A DNA stretch of 64,000 nucleotides from Riptortus pedestris. Its lineage: Eukaryota > Arthropoda > Insecta > Hemiptera > Alydidae. The translations under genes and the position numbers were made by a program. The notes beneath the pieces are model-generated. The model did no database searches. It was given only the letters and a program-made list of their open reading frames with translations, and was not told the DNA's origin. This document shows positions 39,701-49,886 of this stretch, in pieces. The stretch spans positions 226,178,501 to 226,242,500 of the forward strand of contig CM032228.1 in assembly GCA_019009955.1 (NCBI GenBank), read 5' to 3'. Positions within the stretch are counted from its first letter, which is position 1. Every line of letters starts with the position of its first letter.

Positions 39701-42513
39701 AATAATTTCGTTGTCACGAAAAACGTTTTCAATTTCTTCTTCTTTGTCCTCTTCCTCATCACCGGAATCTGCGTTTTGCCGAGGAACCAAAGATAATAAA
39801 TATGCTCCTCTTGAGGAAAATCGACTGCCCTAAAATATAACACGCCCAAATCATACAAAAAGTCACACAATGACATAAATTACTTCACACTATTAAATAA
39901 AAAACTTGATCAAAAGAACCGGTCGGATCACGGTCATTGCAATCTGCTAAATGGACAGTGTATCTCACAAGATACAATAAATAAAATAGAATGTTTGGCG
40001 GAAATATCAAGTTAATCGATCAACTTTTTTTTAAATAATAGATTAGATATAATAATACACAATAACCATAATTTATAAACCATGAATTATTGAAAAATTT
40101 AATAAATAACTCAATGCAAACTTACCCAATTCGAGCCGGACGCCATATCGAGGTTAAAGTTGAGGTGGTTGTTGTGAAAGGCTATAAGTCGATGTTTATA
40201 CACTGTGAACCACAGAAAATCTGATAGGGGAACAAGTGGAAGGGTGTAATGGTTTAACGGGAAAAGAGGGGGAGCTGATTGAAGCGCCACAATTCAAACT
40301 AAAATTCCTTGAAAACCATGTATCCTGTAGGATACACTGACCAATTAAGGGTTAAAAGACTTCTTTCCAAAGCCTGAGGTACTCCATTAACATTAACCTA
40401 AGTATTAAAATAATCCCGATCTACAAACTTGGTTTTGAGGAAACTCTCAACACATTCTTAGCAACTATTAAAATACTGAATTCTCATGTACATAAATAAA
40501 GTCAAAAATAATCTGTCATTATTAAGGACCCGAATATATAGAAGTTTAATACACATACAAAATTTTATCAAAAAATAAAAGTTACATTTGAAATTAAATA
40601 TTATCATAGATGGTAGATTAGGAGGCTGCCTCTAATGAGGACCCTCAAAATGGTAGGTATATTTTATTTGTCATGTTGTTTACAGAATATTCTGTTATAC
40701 ATTTATGATTTTAATTAATCATATTACAACATGGTATACTTTAATCAAGCTCACAACCCAGAGTAAAAATTTGCCAACTTACTAGATGTGTGCATAAAGT
40801 TTCCCTAAATTTTAAAAAAAGCTTTTTTTCTTTGATTTGTTTTCAAAGTGAAAATTGTCGATTTACCATGCATGAAAAATGAAGCCTTTTCATTCCTCCA
40901 AAGAATTGGTATATGGCCTACCAATTGAATTTGTCCAAATAATCATGAGATGAAACTTTGATGAACGAAACTTTTGAAAATAAAACATAATCGCTCATTG
41001 TAAGAGCCAGCTTATACCAATTGACCTCAACATTCATCATAGCAGTTTGACTCTTATACTTCCAGACCAAAGAACTGACATCAATAAGTTGACATAAAAA
41101 GGAGTTGGATATTACTCAGGACATTGCGGTATATTGGAATATTTACATCATGCAGGCTAGTTGAATCACATTGTCGAGATCTGAATGCCTACAGCAGAAT
41201 ATTGCAGTCGACAATTACCTACAAATGAATGTGTCTCAAGCACAAAAACAATACATATCGTGTATTCCTTCAACAGTGGATTTTTAGAGACTTCGTTGTT
41301 AGACTGGTGAGTGTTCTTGCCTACGGTTTTTGCCCAAAATGCAAATTTAATGTAACGCACAAGGACCACTGTATGTAACAGATCAAGAATCACACTAAAA
41401 AACTCACAGTAATTTTTTGCCCCTGGTTCCAAGAATGAACTGTACCCAATATGCTCATTTGTCTGACTCTCCTAAACTTCGTCTAGCTGGAAACTGACTA
41501 TGGTGAAAGAAAGATCCTTCAAAGCATGTCAGAACATCATTTATTAAGCTCACAACATAAAAAAAAAAAAATGATTATTTTTGGAACCAAAGTAGAAAAA
41601 TTATCAGTTCTCAAACTAATGAATATTAATTGTTGTTTATTATACAGCAGAAGTTATTCTCATGACAACATTAACAACAGTATTCCTATCCCTAAGAGCA
41701 GGACAAGTATGCATCCCACTGGTGAGATCCTGCCCCAGAAATACCTGGAATGTTCTCTTCCTTTCCAATTTACAATAAATATTAAGTGTATATATTTAAT
41801 CAAGTGTGTGTGCGTGTGCCTGAATGGATATAGGTTGTGTGTGTACCTACATGTACATCCATGAGTGTGTACAGATGTGCAAAACAATAGTTTGGAAATG
41901 AAAGTTATATTGATCTCTATGTAATGTCAAAAAGTATTATATTATTTTAAAAGTTTCAGTTTCACTTAAAACTTTATATTACAAATTACAAATATTTAAA
42001 GAATATAGTTATTCGATTTTCTAACCTGCCGTGCCAAATCTGGTTTTATACATCATCTGTTCCCTTCCTTGAAATGTTTGCTTGTCCCTGATTTATAATA
42101 TCAAAACTTATTTTTTTTATTAGATTCTTGATATGTATTTTTAACACTAAATTTTTCTTCACAACAGTCCACTCTGTTTTCAGACTCGAGAAGGTTATGT
42201 TACATTCTTCAAAGAACTACTTGAGAAAAATTTGGATAAATGTAAAACATTGGATAAACCGGACAGTAATATAGAAATGTCTGATTTAGAAAAACTTGGA
42301 ATAAATCTTGAATATAGTGTGTTCTCGAAATGTTCATCTATCAGTTTGTATAGAAGAAACATAGCTAAAATGGTAAGGATTATTTTATTTAATATAGTAA
42401 CAGACTTTTTAGCAGATTTCCCCGAGGGAAATCAATAACTGAGGTTGTACTTGTGACATGATTTTCAAAACATTTCTTCCATCGATCCTGTCCAGATGAT
42501 GAAAATGAGATCC

Positions 42514-42577
<64 letters not shown>

Positions 42578-43848
42578 GGGGTGTGGCTATTAAATAACGA
42601 GACTGACGCTGCTACAGAAGAAGTGCGCACGTCAAACGCCAGCAACTAACAGCTGTTATCGTGAAGCTCCCTCTTTCGAATATAGTGCCTCTCGCTTCTG
42701 TAAACAAATCAGTACAGACGTAGCCTTCGTTCGCATTAGAGTTGTTTTTTTGTTTCGCCTGAAAAATTTTAAGTGTAACAGTAGAGCAACGAATTGTTTT
42801 GAAATTTCATGTGAAACTTGGAAAAACCGCTACTGAAACTTATAATTTATTGAAAGAAGTGTATGGCAATGAATGTTTATCGTGTGCACGTGTTTTTGAG
42901 TGGTTTAAGCATTTTCAAGATGGCCGAGAAGACGTTCAAGATGATTCACGCCCGGGTCGCCCTTCCACGTCGAAAACGGATGACAATATCAAAAAAATCG
43001 GTAATCTGATTCGATCTCACCGTCGGTTAAGTATTCGTGCGATTGCTGAAACTGTACGAATTGATAAAGAATCCGTACGGCAAATATTACATAACAATTT
43101 TAACTTGCAAAAAGTGTGGGCCAAAATGGTGCCTAAAATTCTCACATTTGAACAACTGGAAGCTCGCAAAAATGTTTGCACTGACACTTTGAATGCCATT
43201 GAAAATGACCCACACTTACTGGAAAGGATAATAACATGTGACGAATCATGGTTTTTTATGTATGATCCTGAAACAAAGCGCCAATCCATGCACTGGAAGA
43301 GCCCATCTTCACCGAGAGCCAAAAAAGCTCGAATGAGCAAATCAAAATTCAAAGCAATGTTGATTGTTTTTTTCGATATTCATGGGATTGTGAACCTTCA
43401 CTGGGTTCCTGAATGTCAAACGATTAATCAACATTACTACCTTCACGTTCTTGCTGAACTCCGCGAAAGAATAAGGAAAAAACGACCTGAAGTCATGGGT
43501 TCTCCACCAAGACAATGCGCCGGCTCATTCCGCATTGTCTGTTAAGAGGTTTCTAGCCAAATTCAGAGGATCTTGCGCCGTGCGACTTCTATCTGTTTCC
43601 TAAGGTGAAATCTGCATTAAAAGCAACAAGATTTGAGTCTGTTGAAGCTGTGAAAGAGAAAGCGGCACACGTCCTGAAGGAGCTGACAGAAAAAGACTTC
43701 CAGCACTGTTTTGAACAATGGAAGGTTCGCATGGAGCGTTGTAGGGATAAAGGAGGGGTGTATATTGAAGGTGATAATAAGTAAAAATGTATGAAATAAA
43801 AATAAAATGTTTTACAGCGTCAGTCTCGTTATTTAATACCCACAACCC

Positions 43849-43905
<57 letters not shown>

Positions 43906-45510
43906 CATATATACACACACAAAAAAACATGCGTGTCTGCTCTAGTGGCCAAAATTTTTGTTCGATTGTTATCAAAATAAAGCCAAGCATTTCATGTAAA
44001 ACTTAAGATCAAGTTTGTCTTGTAAATTTAATTTTCTATAAATGTTGCCCTATACATTAAAATTGTTGATAGAAAATATGTTTTATTATGTCAGCTTAAA
44101 TGTGCAGTATTTAATCATTTTATTTTGGCTAAAAACTTGTATTACTAGTAAATTTAAGATAAATTTCATTATACATCTTCCATTATAGCTGAGCAATTTT
44201 TAAGAAATATTTTGGATAAGTAATTTTTCATGAGTTAATCGGAAATGAATTTTATATATATCTGCTGTTTAACTTTTTTCTTCCCCCATTATAGGTTTAC
44301 TTCTGTTAGTAGTATGTTCAATAAATGTTTTTATTTTTGCAGTTTGCAGAGATAAGGAGATTTACTGATGGAATGAAGTTACATCCTGATTTAAAATCTT
44401 ATAAAAAAGAAGAGAAACATTTGAGTTTGAGTAAGTTAGTTGAAAAAATAAAATCTGAAAGACAAAGTAGTTCAGTCTTTCAAAAGGCTAGTGAAATGGT
44501 TGGCCAATCAGACCACAACTCTAAAAGTGACCAAGGGAAAAAAAGTGCTCAAATAGTAGATGTCTCTGAGAAATATTCTCCTGGAAACAGTACAGAATCT
44601 GACTCTCAGGAAGAGGACAAATACCCTAGTGGAAGGGGATTTGATGATTCACCTGAGCAAATGAAATCTGAATGTGAAATTGTTAAAGAATCTTTGCCAG
44701 TAGACAATAAAACCACTAAACCTAATAACTTCAGTGAACTAAAAACAGAGGCAATGATAGACGACAATTTGAATCATACTGAACCATCTACGACTAACAT
44801 AGATATGCAAGAGTCAATTGAGACAAATAATGAAAAGATCTGTGGAAATAATGTAAGATGCCTTGAGATTAAGAATGAAAACAGTAGTGGGAGTAGTCCT
44901 TCAGTTTTAGGGAGTGAGAAACTTGTCCCGTTTATGATGGGTGACCTTTGTAAGGAAATGACTGGATTTCCCATTCCTTCTTACAGTCAACCTATTAGCG
45001 AGCCAAAGCATATTGATTTGCCTGAACCCTCTGAAGAACCACAGACTAAAACTCTAAAGAGGAAGTATGATGATTTATTTGGTAATAGTCCTGATGGCAG
45101 TGAAAGTAAAAATACAATAAAAGTGAAGAAATCCTCAGACAAACATCCCAAAGATTCTAAAAAAAGCGAATCTGAAAATGCTTCAAAAGGCAGATATAGA
45201 GAAAAGAAAGAAGTTAGTGATACAGTTGTAAAACATTTAATGCCATATTATAAAGCTAATAAAATAAGCTCGAGAGATATATTTAAATTAGTTGCCCGGA
45301 AGATAGTTCATAAATTGGTCGTTGACCAAACACATTGTGGTAAGATCTTTTTTAAACGTTTCTTTTTTAAATATTAATTAAGTTTTGCAATATAAGTTTA
45401 ATGTCATTTTTCTTTTAGGTGACAAGGATGTCAAGGACTACATTTTTAAAATGTATAAAAGTGGCTTATTCTGTAAGAAAGCCGATGAAATTGAAAATCT
45501 TTCTATATAA
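24751..45510 (+). CDS. RecQ5: RecQ5-type ATP-dependent DNA helicase, complete 13-exon gene
   Basis: Coding exons: 24751-24901, 25039-25163, 25238-25402, 28841-29017, 30352-30534, 30626-30731, 32163-32274, 33183-33422, 35214-35423, 38420-38630, 42184-42372, 44343-45339, 45419-45510. All junctions are GT-AG and all phases join, giving 2958 nt (985 aa), close to human RECQL5 beta (about 991 aa). Seen in order: motif 0 (KYFGFSSFK), Walker A MPTGSGKS (about residue 60), DEAHC (about 165), ALTATA (about 198), [28 protein letters not shown], then a Cys cluster (CETVRCRHW ... CVKQCDVC) matching the RecQ zinc module. Exon 11 and the start of exon 12 ([19 protein letters not shown]) match the RNA polymerase II-binding KIX region. 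The acidic, serine-rich exon 12 leads into a C-terminal SRI-like domain. Known role of the family: 3'-5' unwinding, Rad51 filament removal and restraint of transcription-associated damage, in the nucleus. No PCNA-binding QxxIxxFF motif was seen. Confidence 0.95.
25620..28500 (-). other. RecQ5 intron 3 body: decayed coding-like sequence of unknown mobile origin
   Basis: Outside the palindromic element the minus strand keeps protein-like pieces with stops: [20 protein letters not shown] and [17 protein letters not shown] (about 26200-26330), [20 protein letters not shown] and [15 protein letters not shown] (about 28120-28260). Composition is less AT-rich than the other introns. It looks like a dead element, perhaps a LINE ORF1, but I cannot assign it. 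Confidence 0.35.
26357..27602. repeat. Long palindromic element with tRNA-like promoter boxes in both arms
   Basis: Outer arms of about 430 bp (26357-26790 and 27165-27602) are roughly 90% identical reverse complements. Each arm holds a tRNA-like unit: A box GTGGCTCAGGGGATAGC, B box GGAGTTCGAAAC (26540-26605 on plus; 27355-27425 on minus, more diverged). The centre contains a smaller inverted pair around TATTTCTATCATCAAG (26786-26815 and 26930-26965). Lies in RecQ5 intron 3. A related half-copy is at 48218-49075. Confidence 0.75.
29671..30210 (+). mobile_element. Solo LTR of a gypsy-like retrotransposon
   Basis: 540 bp from TGTTGC to GTAACA, flanked by a 4-bp target duplication ATAT (29667-29670 and 30211-30214). 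Contains TATATAAAG (29832-29840), the likely LTR promoter, and AATAAA (30197-30202) near the end. Repeats of the type CAGTGCAGTGCCG follow the TATA box. No internal region remains, so it arose by LTR-LTR recombination. In RecQ5 intron 4, same orientation. Confidence 0.88.
32886..33105 (-). repeat. tRNA-derived SINE, reverse
   Basis: Read on minus: GGCTAGCCATGTAAGTTAAG (A box region), GAGTTCGATTCCC (B box), body ending TGGATGATAATAAATAATAA. Best-preserved copy here. RecQ5 intron 7, 78 bp before exon 8. Confidence 0.78.
34880..35012 (+). repeat. (TG)n microsatellite with ACGT-rich interruptions
   Basis: About 130 bp of alternating TG, CGTG and TGCG steps in RecQ5 intron 8, 200 bp before exon 9. 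Alternating purine-pyrimidine of this type can adopt Z-DNA; whether it does is not shown. Confidence 0.9.
36492..37107 (-). repeat. Repeat A copy, full length, reverse
   Basis: Reads TTAGCAGATTTCCCTTGAGG to GCCCCTGCGTGACGGAC on plus, flanked by T runs on both sides, suggesting insertion into a T/A tract. RecQ5 intron 9. Confidence 0.88.
39259..40355. mobile_element. Non-autonomous piggyBac-like element with TTAA target duplications
   Basis: The 1089-bp body (39263-40351) starts CCCTTAATTG and ends CAATTAAGGG, perfect short terminal inverted repeats, flanked on both sides by TTAA (39259-39262, 40352-40355), the piggyBac target duplication. Inner motifs AGGATACA and AATAAG recur near both ends. 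No transposase core. Inserted in RecQ5 intron 10. Confidence 0.85.
39536..40146 (-). CDS. Small spliced gene inside a piggyBac-like element (104 aa, acidic)
   Basis: Two minus-strand exons, 40146-40126 (MASGSNW) and 39829-39536, join through a GT-AG intron (TGG|GTAAGT ... TTTTAG|GGC) in one frame and end at a stop. The product is 104 aa with an acidic middle ([19 protein letters not shown]) and ends [10 protein letters not shown]. It fills a 1.1-kb element with piggyBac-type ends (39263-40351). Acidic N-terminal regions are usual in piggyBac transposases, so this may be an N-terminal remnant cut off from the DDD catalytic core; no catalytic domain is present. The spliced reading frame and clean start are directly visible. 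Function is not known. It lies antisense within RecQ5 intron 10. Confidence 0.6.
42575..43850 (+). mobile_element. Mariner element (irritans-like) inserted in the TA tract of a repeat A copy
   Basis: Terminal inverted repeats of about 35 bp (inner part TATTAAATAACGAGACTGAC at 5'; same on the other strand at the 3' end) bound the transposase relic. Both sides are long TA runs, the expected TA target. The surrounding reverse-oriented repeat A continues on both sides (42406-42520 and 43920-44070). Lies in RecQ5 intron 11. Confidence 0.9.
42763..43784 (+). pseudogene. Mariner transposase, irritans-like, frame-broken and partly deleted
   Basis: The open frame reads [16 protein letters not shown] text ([20 protein letters not shown]), helix-turn-helix motifs, the linker VWAKMVPK, the first catalytic Asp in ITCDESWFF, and [20 protein letters not shown]. 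No ATG exists at the expected start: the in-frame open stretch begins after a stop near 42760. At about 43495 the frame shifts; the second catalytic Asp (LHQDNAPAH) is in the new frame. At about 43563 roughly 15 residues are missing before [11 protein letters not shown], which holds the third Asp, and the tail resumes ([13 protein letters not shown]) to the stop at 43782-43784. Not able to encode an active enzyme as it stands. Confidence 0.9.
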
Positions 45511-46033
45511 GTTATTTAATTCTCCTCATAGAAGATCAGTGGTATCATTAATTAATCATTATTCTATAATTGGATTTTCATTCGATAAATAGCCATTTAA
45601 TTTGTGTGGATCTGATATTTTCGGGCAAATCATTTGAGAAATATTAATATTTTCTCTATTTTACACAAGTGGGCCAATTATGTTAAAAGCCATATTTTTT
45701 TTTGTGAAATTATAACTCTTTTGTGGTGAATTTGCCTCAAAAAAAATGTTTTGTTGTTTTTATTGATTTTATTATTTTGTGTTATCAATGGAGAATTTTT
45801 ATTGTTTTATTTTATTTTTCTTATAATTAAAGTACATTTCAAATGATGATGATGAGAAAATCCTGAATCATACATGTAAATATAATTTATGAACACATGT
45901 ATTATAATGTAAATAATGATAAATGTTTGTAAAAAAATTTAACATTTTTATTTGATCTGCATGATAATTATTTCATTTTGTCTTTTCAAAGTGACTTTAG
46001 AAACCATTAAACTCTATTTGAAAACATAATTAA

Positions 46034-46039
46034 AATAAA
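46034..46039 (+). promoter_or_regulatory. Candidate RecQ5 polyadenylation signal AATAAA
   Basis: A canonical AATAAA about 520 bp after the RecQ5 stop codon. The stretch 45511-46034 is AT-rich, without repeats I recognise, and reads as 3' UTR. Other weaker hexamers lie upstream, so the true site is not settled. Confidence 0.35.
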
Positions 46040-46439
46040 TTTTTATTTTTGAAAATGGTTTAAAGGCTCATTGCCCAGTTTTAAAATTCAAGTTCCCTCT
46101 AATGATTCATCATACTCTAAGTGATGATGGGAAGCCATCATACACTTCACCCCAGGAGTTCACGGACTCATCTTGTCTTTTGAAATTTAATTTTCATCTT
46201 GATGGACATATCCTTTGCAGGTGGTCATATTTAAGGATTTACTGAGCTATGGGTATCAGCCCTGTAAGTCTGATGCATTCACCTTCTACTGGTCAGAGTC
46301 TAGTAACATTATAACATCGGATAACGGGTCCTGGCTTGAAGGAGCAATCATCCTTTGAATAGGAGTGTGGCACAATAGATTAATTTTGTTAATCTCTAGT
46401 TCAGAAAGGAATGGGAAACCACTATCAGAATTTCTTTCT

Positions 46440-47010
46440 TTGTTACCACTATGAATGTTCCAAAAGAAAATGCTGTAGTTGCTGAAAAAGGGATTTGTAT
46501 ACTAATGTCAATAAGAAGGAGGAATGGCAAGGCTTCTTTGTTTGCCCCATCAAAATAGTAGTTAGGATAAGTAAAACAGCAGATGACATAGTGTACTAAA
46601 TGTATTTTAGGTTTCTATGAGTCTCTTTGGCAGGAGAAAAAAGCACCCTATTAATGCAAAAAATGATCTTAACTAGGTGCCAAGTAAGTATGGATAGTGC
46701 TGCTTTAGTTTAAATAAAAAATCTTCAGGAAAGTTCTGTGTAACTTCTATTAGATACACATCAATATGCTAATGATAAGTTGAGCTGTAGCCCATTTAAT
46801 TTATATGTTAGCATGTTTTCCTATGCTATAGTGCTCAAATGAAGAAGTCAAACTGGTTTATGACTTTATAAAAAAATTAATAAATCTTACTTCACCAAAG
46901 GATAATGTTGTAATTAAGAGGGAATGTAATCCTATAACAGGTAAAGATCATGTTGGTGACTATACAGCCGGAAGATATTACTTAAGAAATTTGAGCAGCT
47001 ATGTAAAACA
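46440..47010 (+). pseudogene. Fragment of a LINE endonuclease (RTE/CR1-like), degenerate
   Basis: Broken plus-strand reading: KGICILMSIRRRNGKA near 46490 and NEEVKLVYDFIKKLINLTSP then GKDHVGDYTAGRYYLRN near 46830-46990. These resemble endonuclease segments of LINE proteins (the YAPT...EEv..FY.. and GDFNAKVG...G.R regions), but the key GDFN motif is not preserved. Confidence 0.4.
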
Positions 47011-47011
47011 T

Positions 47012-48215
47012 TGTTGTTGTATTGCGTACATGAAAAATTACACAGATTTAAGAAGTACGAAGTAGATGAAAGCAACCTACGGCAGGACTGTTGGCACCAG
47101 GAGTGTTCTCGGTGAGACCTGTCTGGGATCTCTTCTGTTCCTAGATCATTTTAAGATTGAAACATTTGTGAATGGCATACGGTATCCAGATGTTAAATTT
47201 GCAGTGTGTGCTATGCAGAAATCATCCTTTACTGAAAACTTATCTTATGCGCAGTCCTAGGAGATTGCTAAAGTCATACCAAAGCCACAAGTCTAGTCTA
47301 CATGGTGTGGCGTCTTGAGGTTGGAAATATCAGCAGAAAGCCCACTTGCAAAATCATAGTGTGTTCAGTGGAATAGGCTACAATTATTAGAAGGCTCCTT
47401 AAACCACAACTGACTTAATTGTTGTGCTAACTTCCAAGATAAATGAGGTAATGAAACAGTTCCATGCATTGCAAAAACACTGGAAAAGATAAAACTGTGA
47501 TTTTACTTGGTGGGTTGTCAGCAGTCTGTTGCCAATTGGATAGCTTATTGCCAGCAGTGCAGTGCAGCCTAGGGTCCAACTAGAAGGACAAATGGTTTTA
47601 CTTTTTAACCTACACCGCAAGAAAGGATTATCCTCTAAATTGCAAACGCACTGGGAGGGCCTTACATGGTGATTAAGAAATTGAACGACATGGCATACAG
47701 GATATAGAGAAAACATGATCCGAGGTCTAAAATGAAAGTGGTTCGCCTAGAGCTACTAGCAAATATGGCAAAGGCGATGTTGAGCCTTAAAAGGCTTATG
47801 TGGGTGGTAGTGTTGCGAAAACTGCATACATGAAAAATTACACAGAGCTGATCACGTATTTAAGAAGTACGAAGTAGATGAAAGCAATCGACCAATGGCA
47901 GGACCGTTTGGTGCCAGGAATTCTCTCAGCGACATCTGTCTGGGATCTAGGTCAGTCTGGGCCCTTTTCCTTTGATCTCGCCGCCTTTCTATAACAGCTC
48001 GTCCTACAGTTTAGTTTGTTCTCTTCTAGTGATTAATAGTGCGTACAGTGTTTCATGTTAAGATCAGTGTAGTGCCGTGTTCTTTGTGAAGATCAGTGCA
48101 GTGCCATGTTTTGCGATCTTCTGAGATCATGAGTACTGTGCAGTGCAGTGAAGTTATCAGTGCATACTGTGAGTAGTAGTTTTATACTTTGGAACTATAT
48201 TTCATTGTGCTTGGC
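47012..48215 (+). mobile_element. Badly eroded gypsy-like LTR retrotransposon
   Basis: A 5' LTR fragment (47012-47145, CATGAAAAATTACACAG) and a truncated 3' LTR (47811-48215) share sequence over about 130 bp. Between them are a gag-like piece (FVNGIRYPDVKFAV, 47155-47330) and an integrase-tail-like piece (NLHRKKGLSSKLQTHWEG, KKLNDMAYRI, KMKVVRLELL; about 47595-47750, with frame changes). The 3' LTR is cut off by the element starting at 48218. Confidence 0.7.
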
Positions 48216-48217
48216 CT

Positions 48218-49075
48218 TGGATCACTGACGTATATTTCTATCATCAAGTTAAAAAATGTATCAAGTGTCTCCAAAACTGATGGTATTTGATCGAACAGAA
48301 TCGCACAATATCATTTAGCATTAAAATTCATTCTATTGCATTAAAATTCATTCTATTCTTCAACACCATTGCAATTTGCAATAAAATTGTTAACTTGATG
48401 ATAGAAATATACATCAGTGATCCAAGGACAAACACAATGAAAATATAGTTCTAATGTATAAAACTGTTAAAAGAATATTTTTATGTCTAGAGCTAGAAAA
48501 TTTTAAATATCTTTACTAATTATAAAATAGAATAATAACAAAGAAACGGGTAAAGTTAAATAAAACCGTTTAAAAGTATTATTAAAATAAATGTGTTATT
48601 ATTGATAATTGTTATATAGAATTATTAATTTCTTTCTTGAATAATATTAAATGTTTCCTTATACCAATTACATTATTGACAGATAACATTCGAACTTTCT
48701 TTAAATATATTGGACACGCTAAAAATTAAATGCCAATAATTAAAAAAAAATTGATTTATTTATTAATATTAAATAAATGCTCTAGAAACAAGAAACGAAA
48801 AAAAAAAAAAAAAAAAAAATAGTCACTCCCTTTGAGATTTCCGTTTACAAAAAGAAAGCACTATCAACTGAGCCAAGGGGGCTACTTGGAATGTATGTCG
48901 TGGGAACAACTCAAGATGTTCAGGTAAACTTTAACATTTTTTTTAAGACGTTCACGTGAGAATTGCATTCTCTCACTTTAACAGAATTGGTTCATCGGTT
49001 TTCATTAGGTACTAAACAATTTTCTTTCAAATTGGTGGGGGAGAGGCCGTGCACTCCCCTTGTCAGTCCCACACT
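48218..49075 (+). repeat. Partial second copy of the palindromic tRNA-promoter element
   Basis: Contains the inner inverted pair (CCTTGGATCACTGACG... near 48225 and ...ATCAGTGATCCAAGG near 48410), then the right-arm sequence including a decayed reverse tRNA-like unit (AAGCACTATCAACTGAGCCA near 48860) and the shared end AATCGGTGGGGGAG. The left outer arm is missing; it abuts a truncated gypsy-type LTR on its left. Confidence 0.7.
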
Positions 49076-49160
49076 GGCAAGGAATGGATGATAAACTGTA
49101 GATAATTCATCCCAATTAGTCCTAGTAGCACAATGTGTAGTGAATGAATATAGTATATAG
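49062..49160 (+). repeat. SINE 3' fragment
   Basis: CAGTCCCACACTGGCAAGGA, TCATCCCAATTAGTCCTAGT and TAGTGAATGAATATAG match the SINE tail; the tRNA head is missing. A second tail fragment, ending in (TAA)n, is at 13018-13074. Confidence 0.55.
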
Positions 49161-49440
49161 TAAAGAATATGTGTTTTCCACTCCCATTTGAAAGTTCGAA
49201 TTCTCATATATGTTTGTACCTTGGGATAGTAGCCTACATAACCATCATTTTGAATAGACTTCAAATTCATCTAGATGGTTAGACATTAAAAGAACTTTTT
49301 TTTTTCTTTTTTTTTTGAGTTCAGCCTTAATCGCTGATTTCCATCAGTCCCATGGACTCTAATAAATTAAAGTTGGTGACCTGAAGTTAGAAGTTAAGTG
49401 ATGAAAATCACTGGACAATTTTATGCATACGTCAACCACT

Positions 49441-49790
49441 TTTAGCAATTTCCTTAAAGAGAAATCAGCTATTGAGGTTGTACTCATGATGCGATTTTAG
49501 AAAAATTTCTTCCATTATCCCTTGATCCAAAATTCAAAAAATATGAATTCTTATTTCTCAGATCCAAAAATGTTATAGAACCGTTCTCGTTTAACATTTA
49601 ATTTTCTACAGTTCTTGTTCAATGAATGTTTTTCTTATTTGGAATATTAAGCTCGTTATTTGTAATTTTTAATTTACATAGCTGGATAACTAAAAATCTG
49701 ATTTTCAGTGTGAATTTCAATTTCCTTTTGCATAGCATCATTTCAGCAAGTGGGAAATCTGATTAGTTTATGTGGGCCAGCATGTCTTTT
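49441..49790 (-). repeat. Repeat A copy, reverse, diverged and shortened
   Basis: Starts AGCAATTTCCTTAAAGAGAA and ends near GGGAAATCTGATTAGTTTAT. Other short reverse fragments are at 31815-31876 and 34505-34800; a plus fragment at 36106-36400 and one at 15560-15605. Confidence 0.5.
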
Positions 49791-49886
49791 TTTTTTTTGG
49801 AAAACTAAAAATGTAGTCTTCCTGCAGTAAATATTTATTTTTGACTACCAGTTTCTCATCAGTGTGGCATCCTCAGATTAAAAAAA

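Larger units (their letters stand above)
42406..44075 (-). repeat. Repeat A copy, reverse, carrying a nested mariner
   Basis: Starts TTAGCAGATTTCCCCGAGGG, 33 bp after the splice donor of RecQ5 exon 11. The TA tract is expanded on both sides of the mariner (42520-42574 and 43850-43900). The far side (CTAGTGGCCAAAATTTTTGT to about 44075) is diverged and lacks the GTCCGTC end. Confidence 0.75.

Noticed and set aside
41526..41887. Open frames of 112 and 75 codons in RecQ5 intron 10
   Set aside because: Opposite-strand overlap in intronic sequence, no motif, partly TG-rich low complexity.
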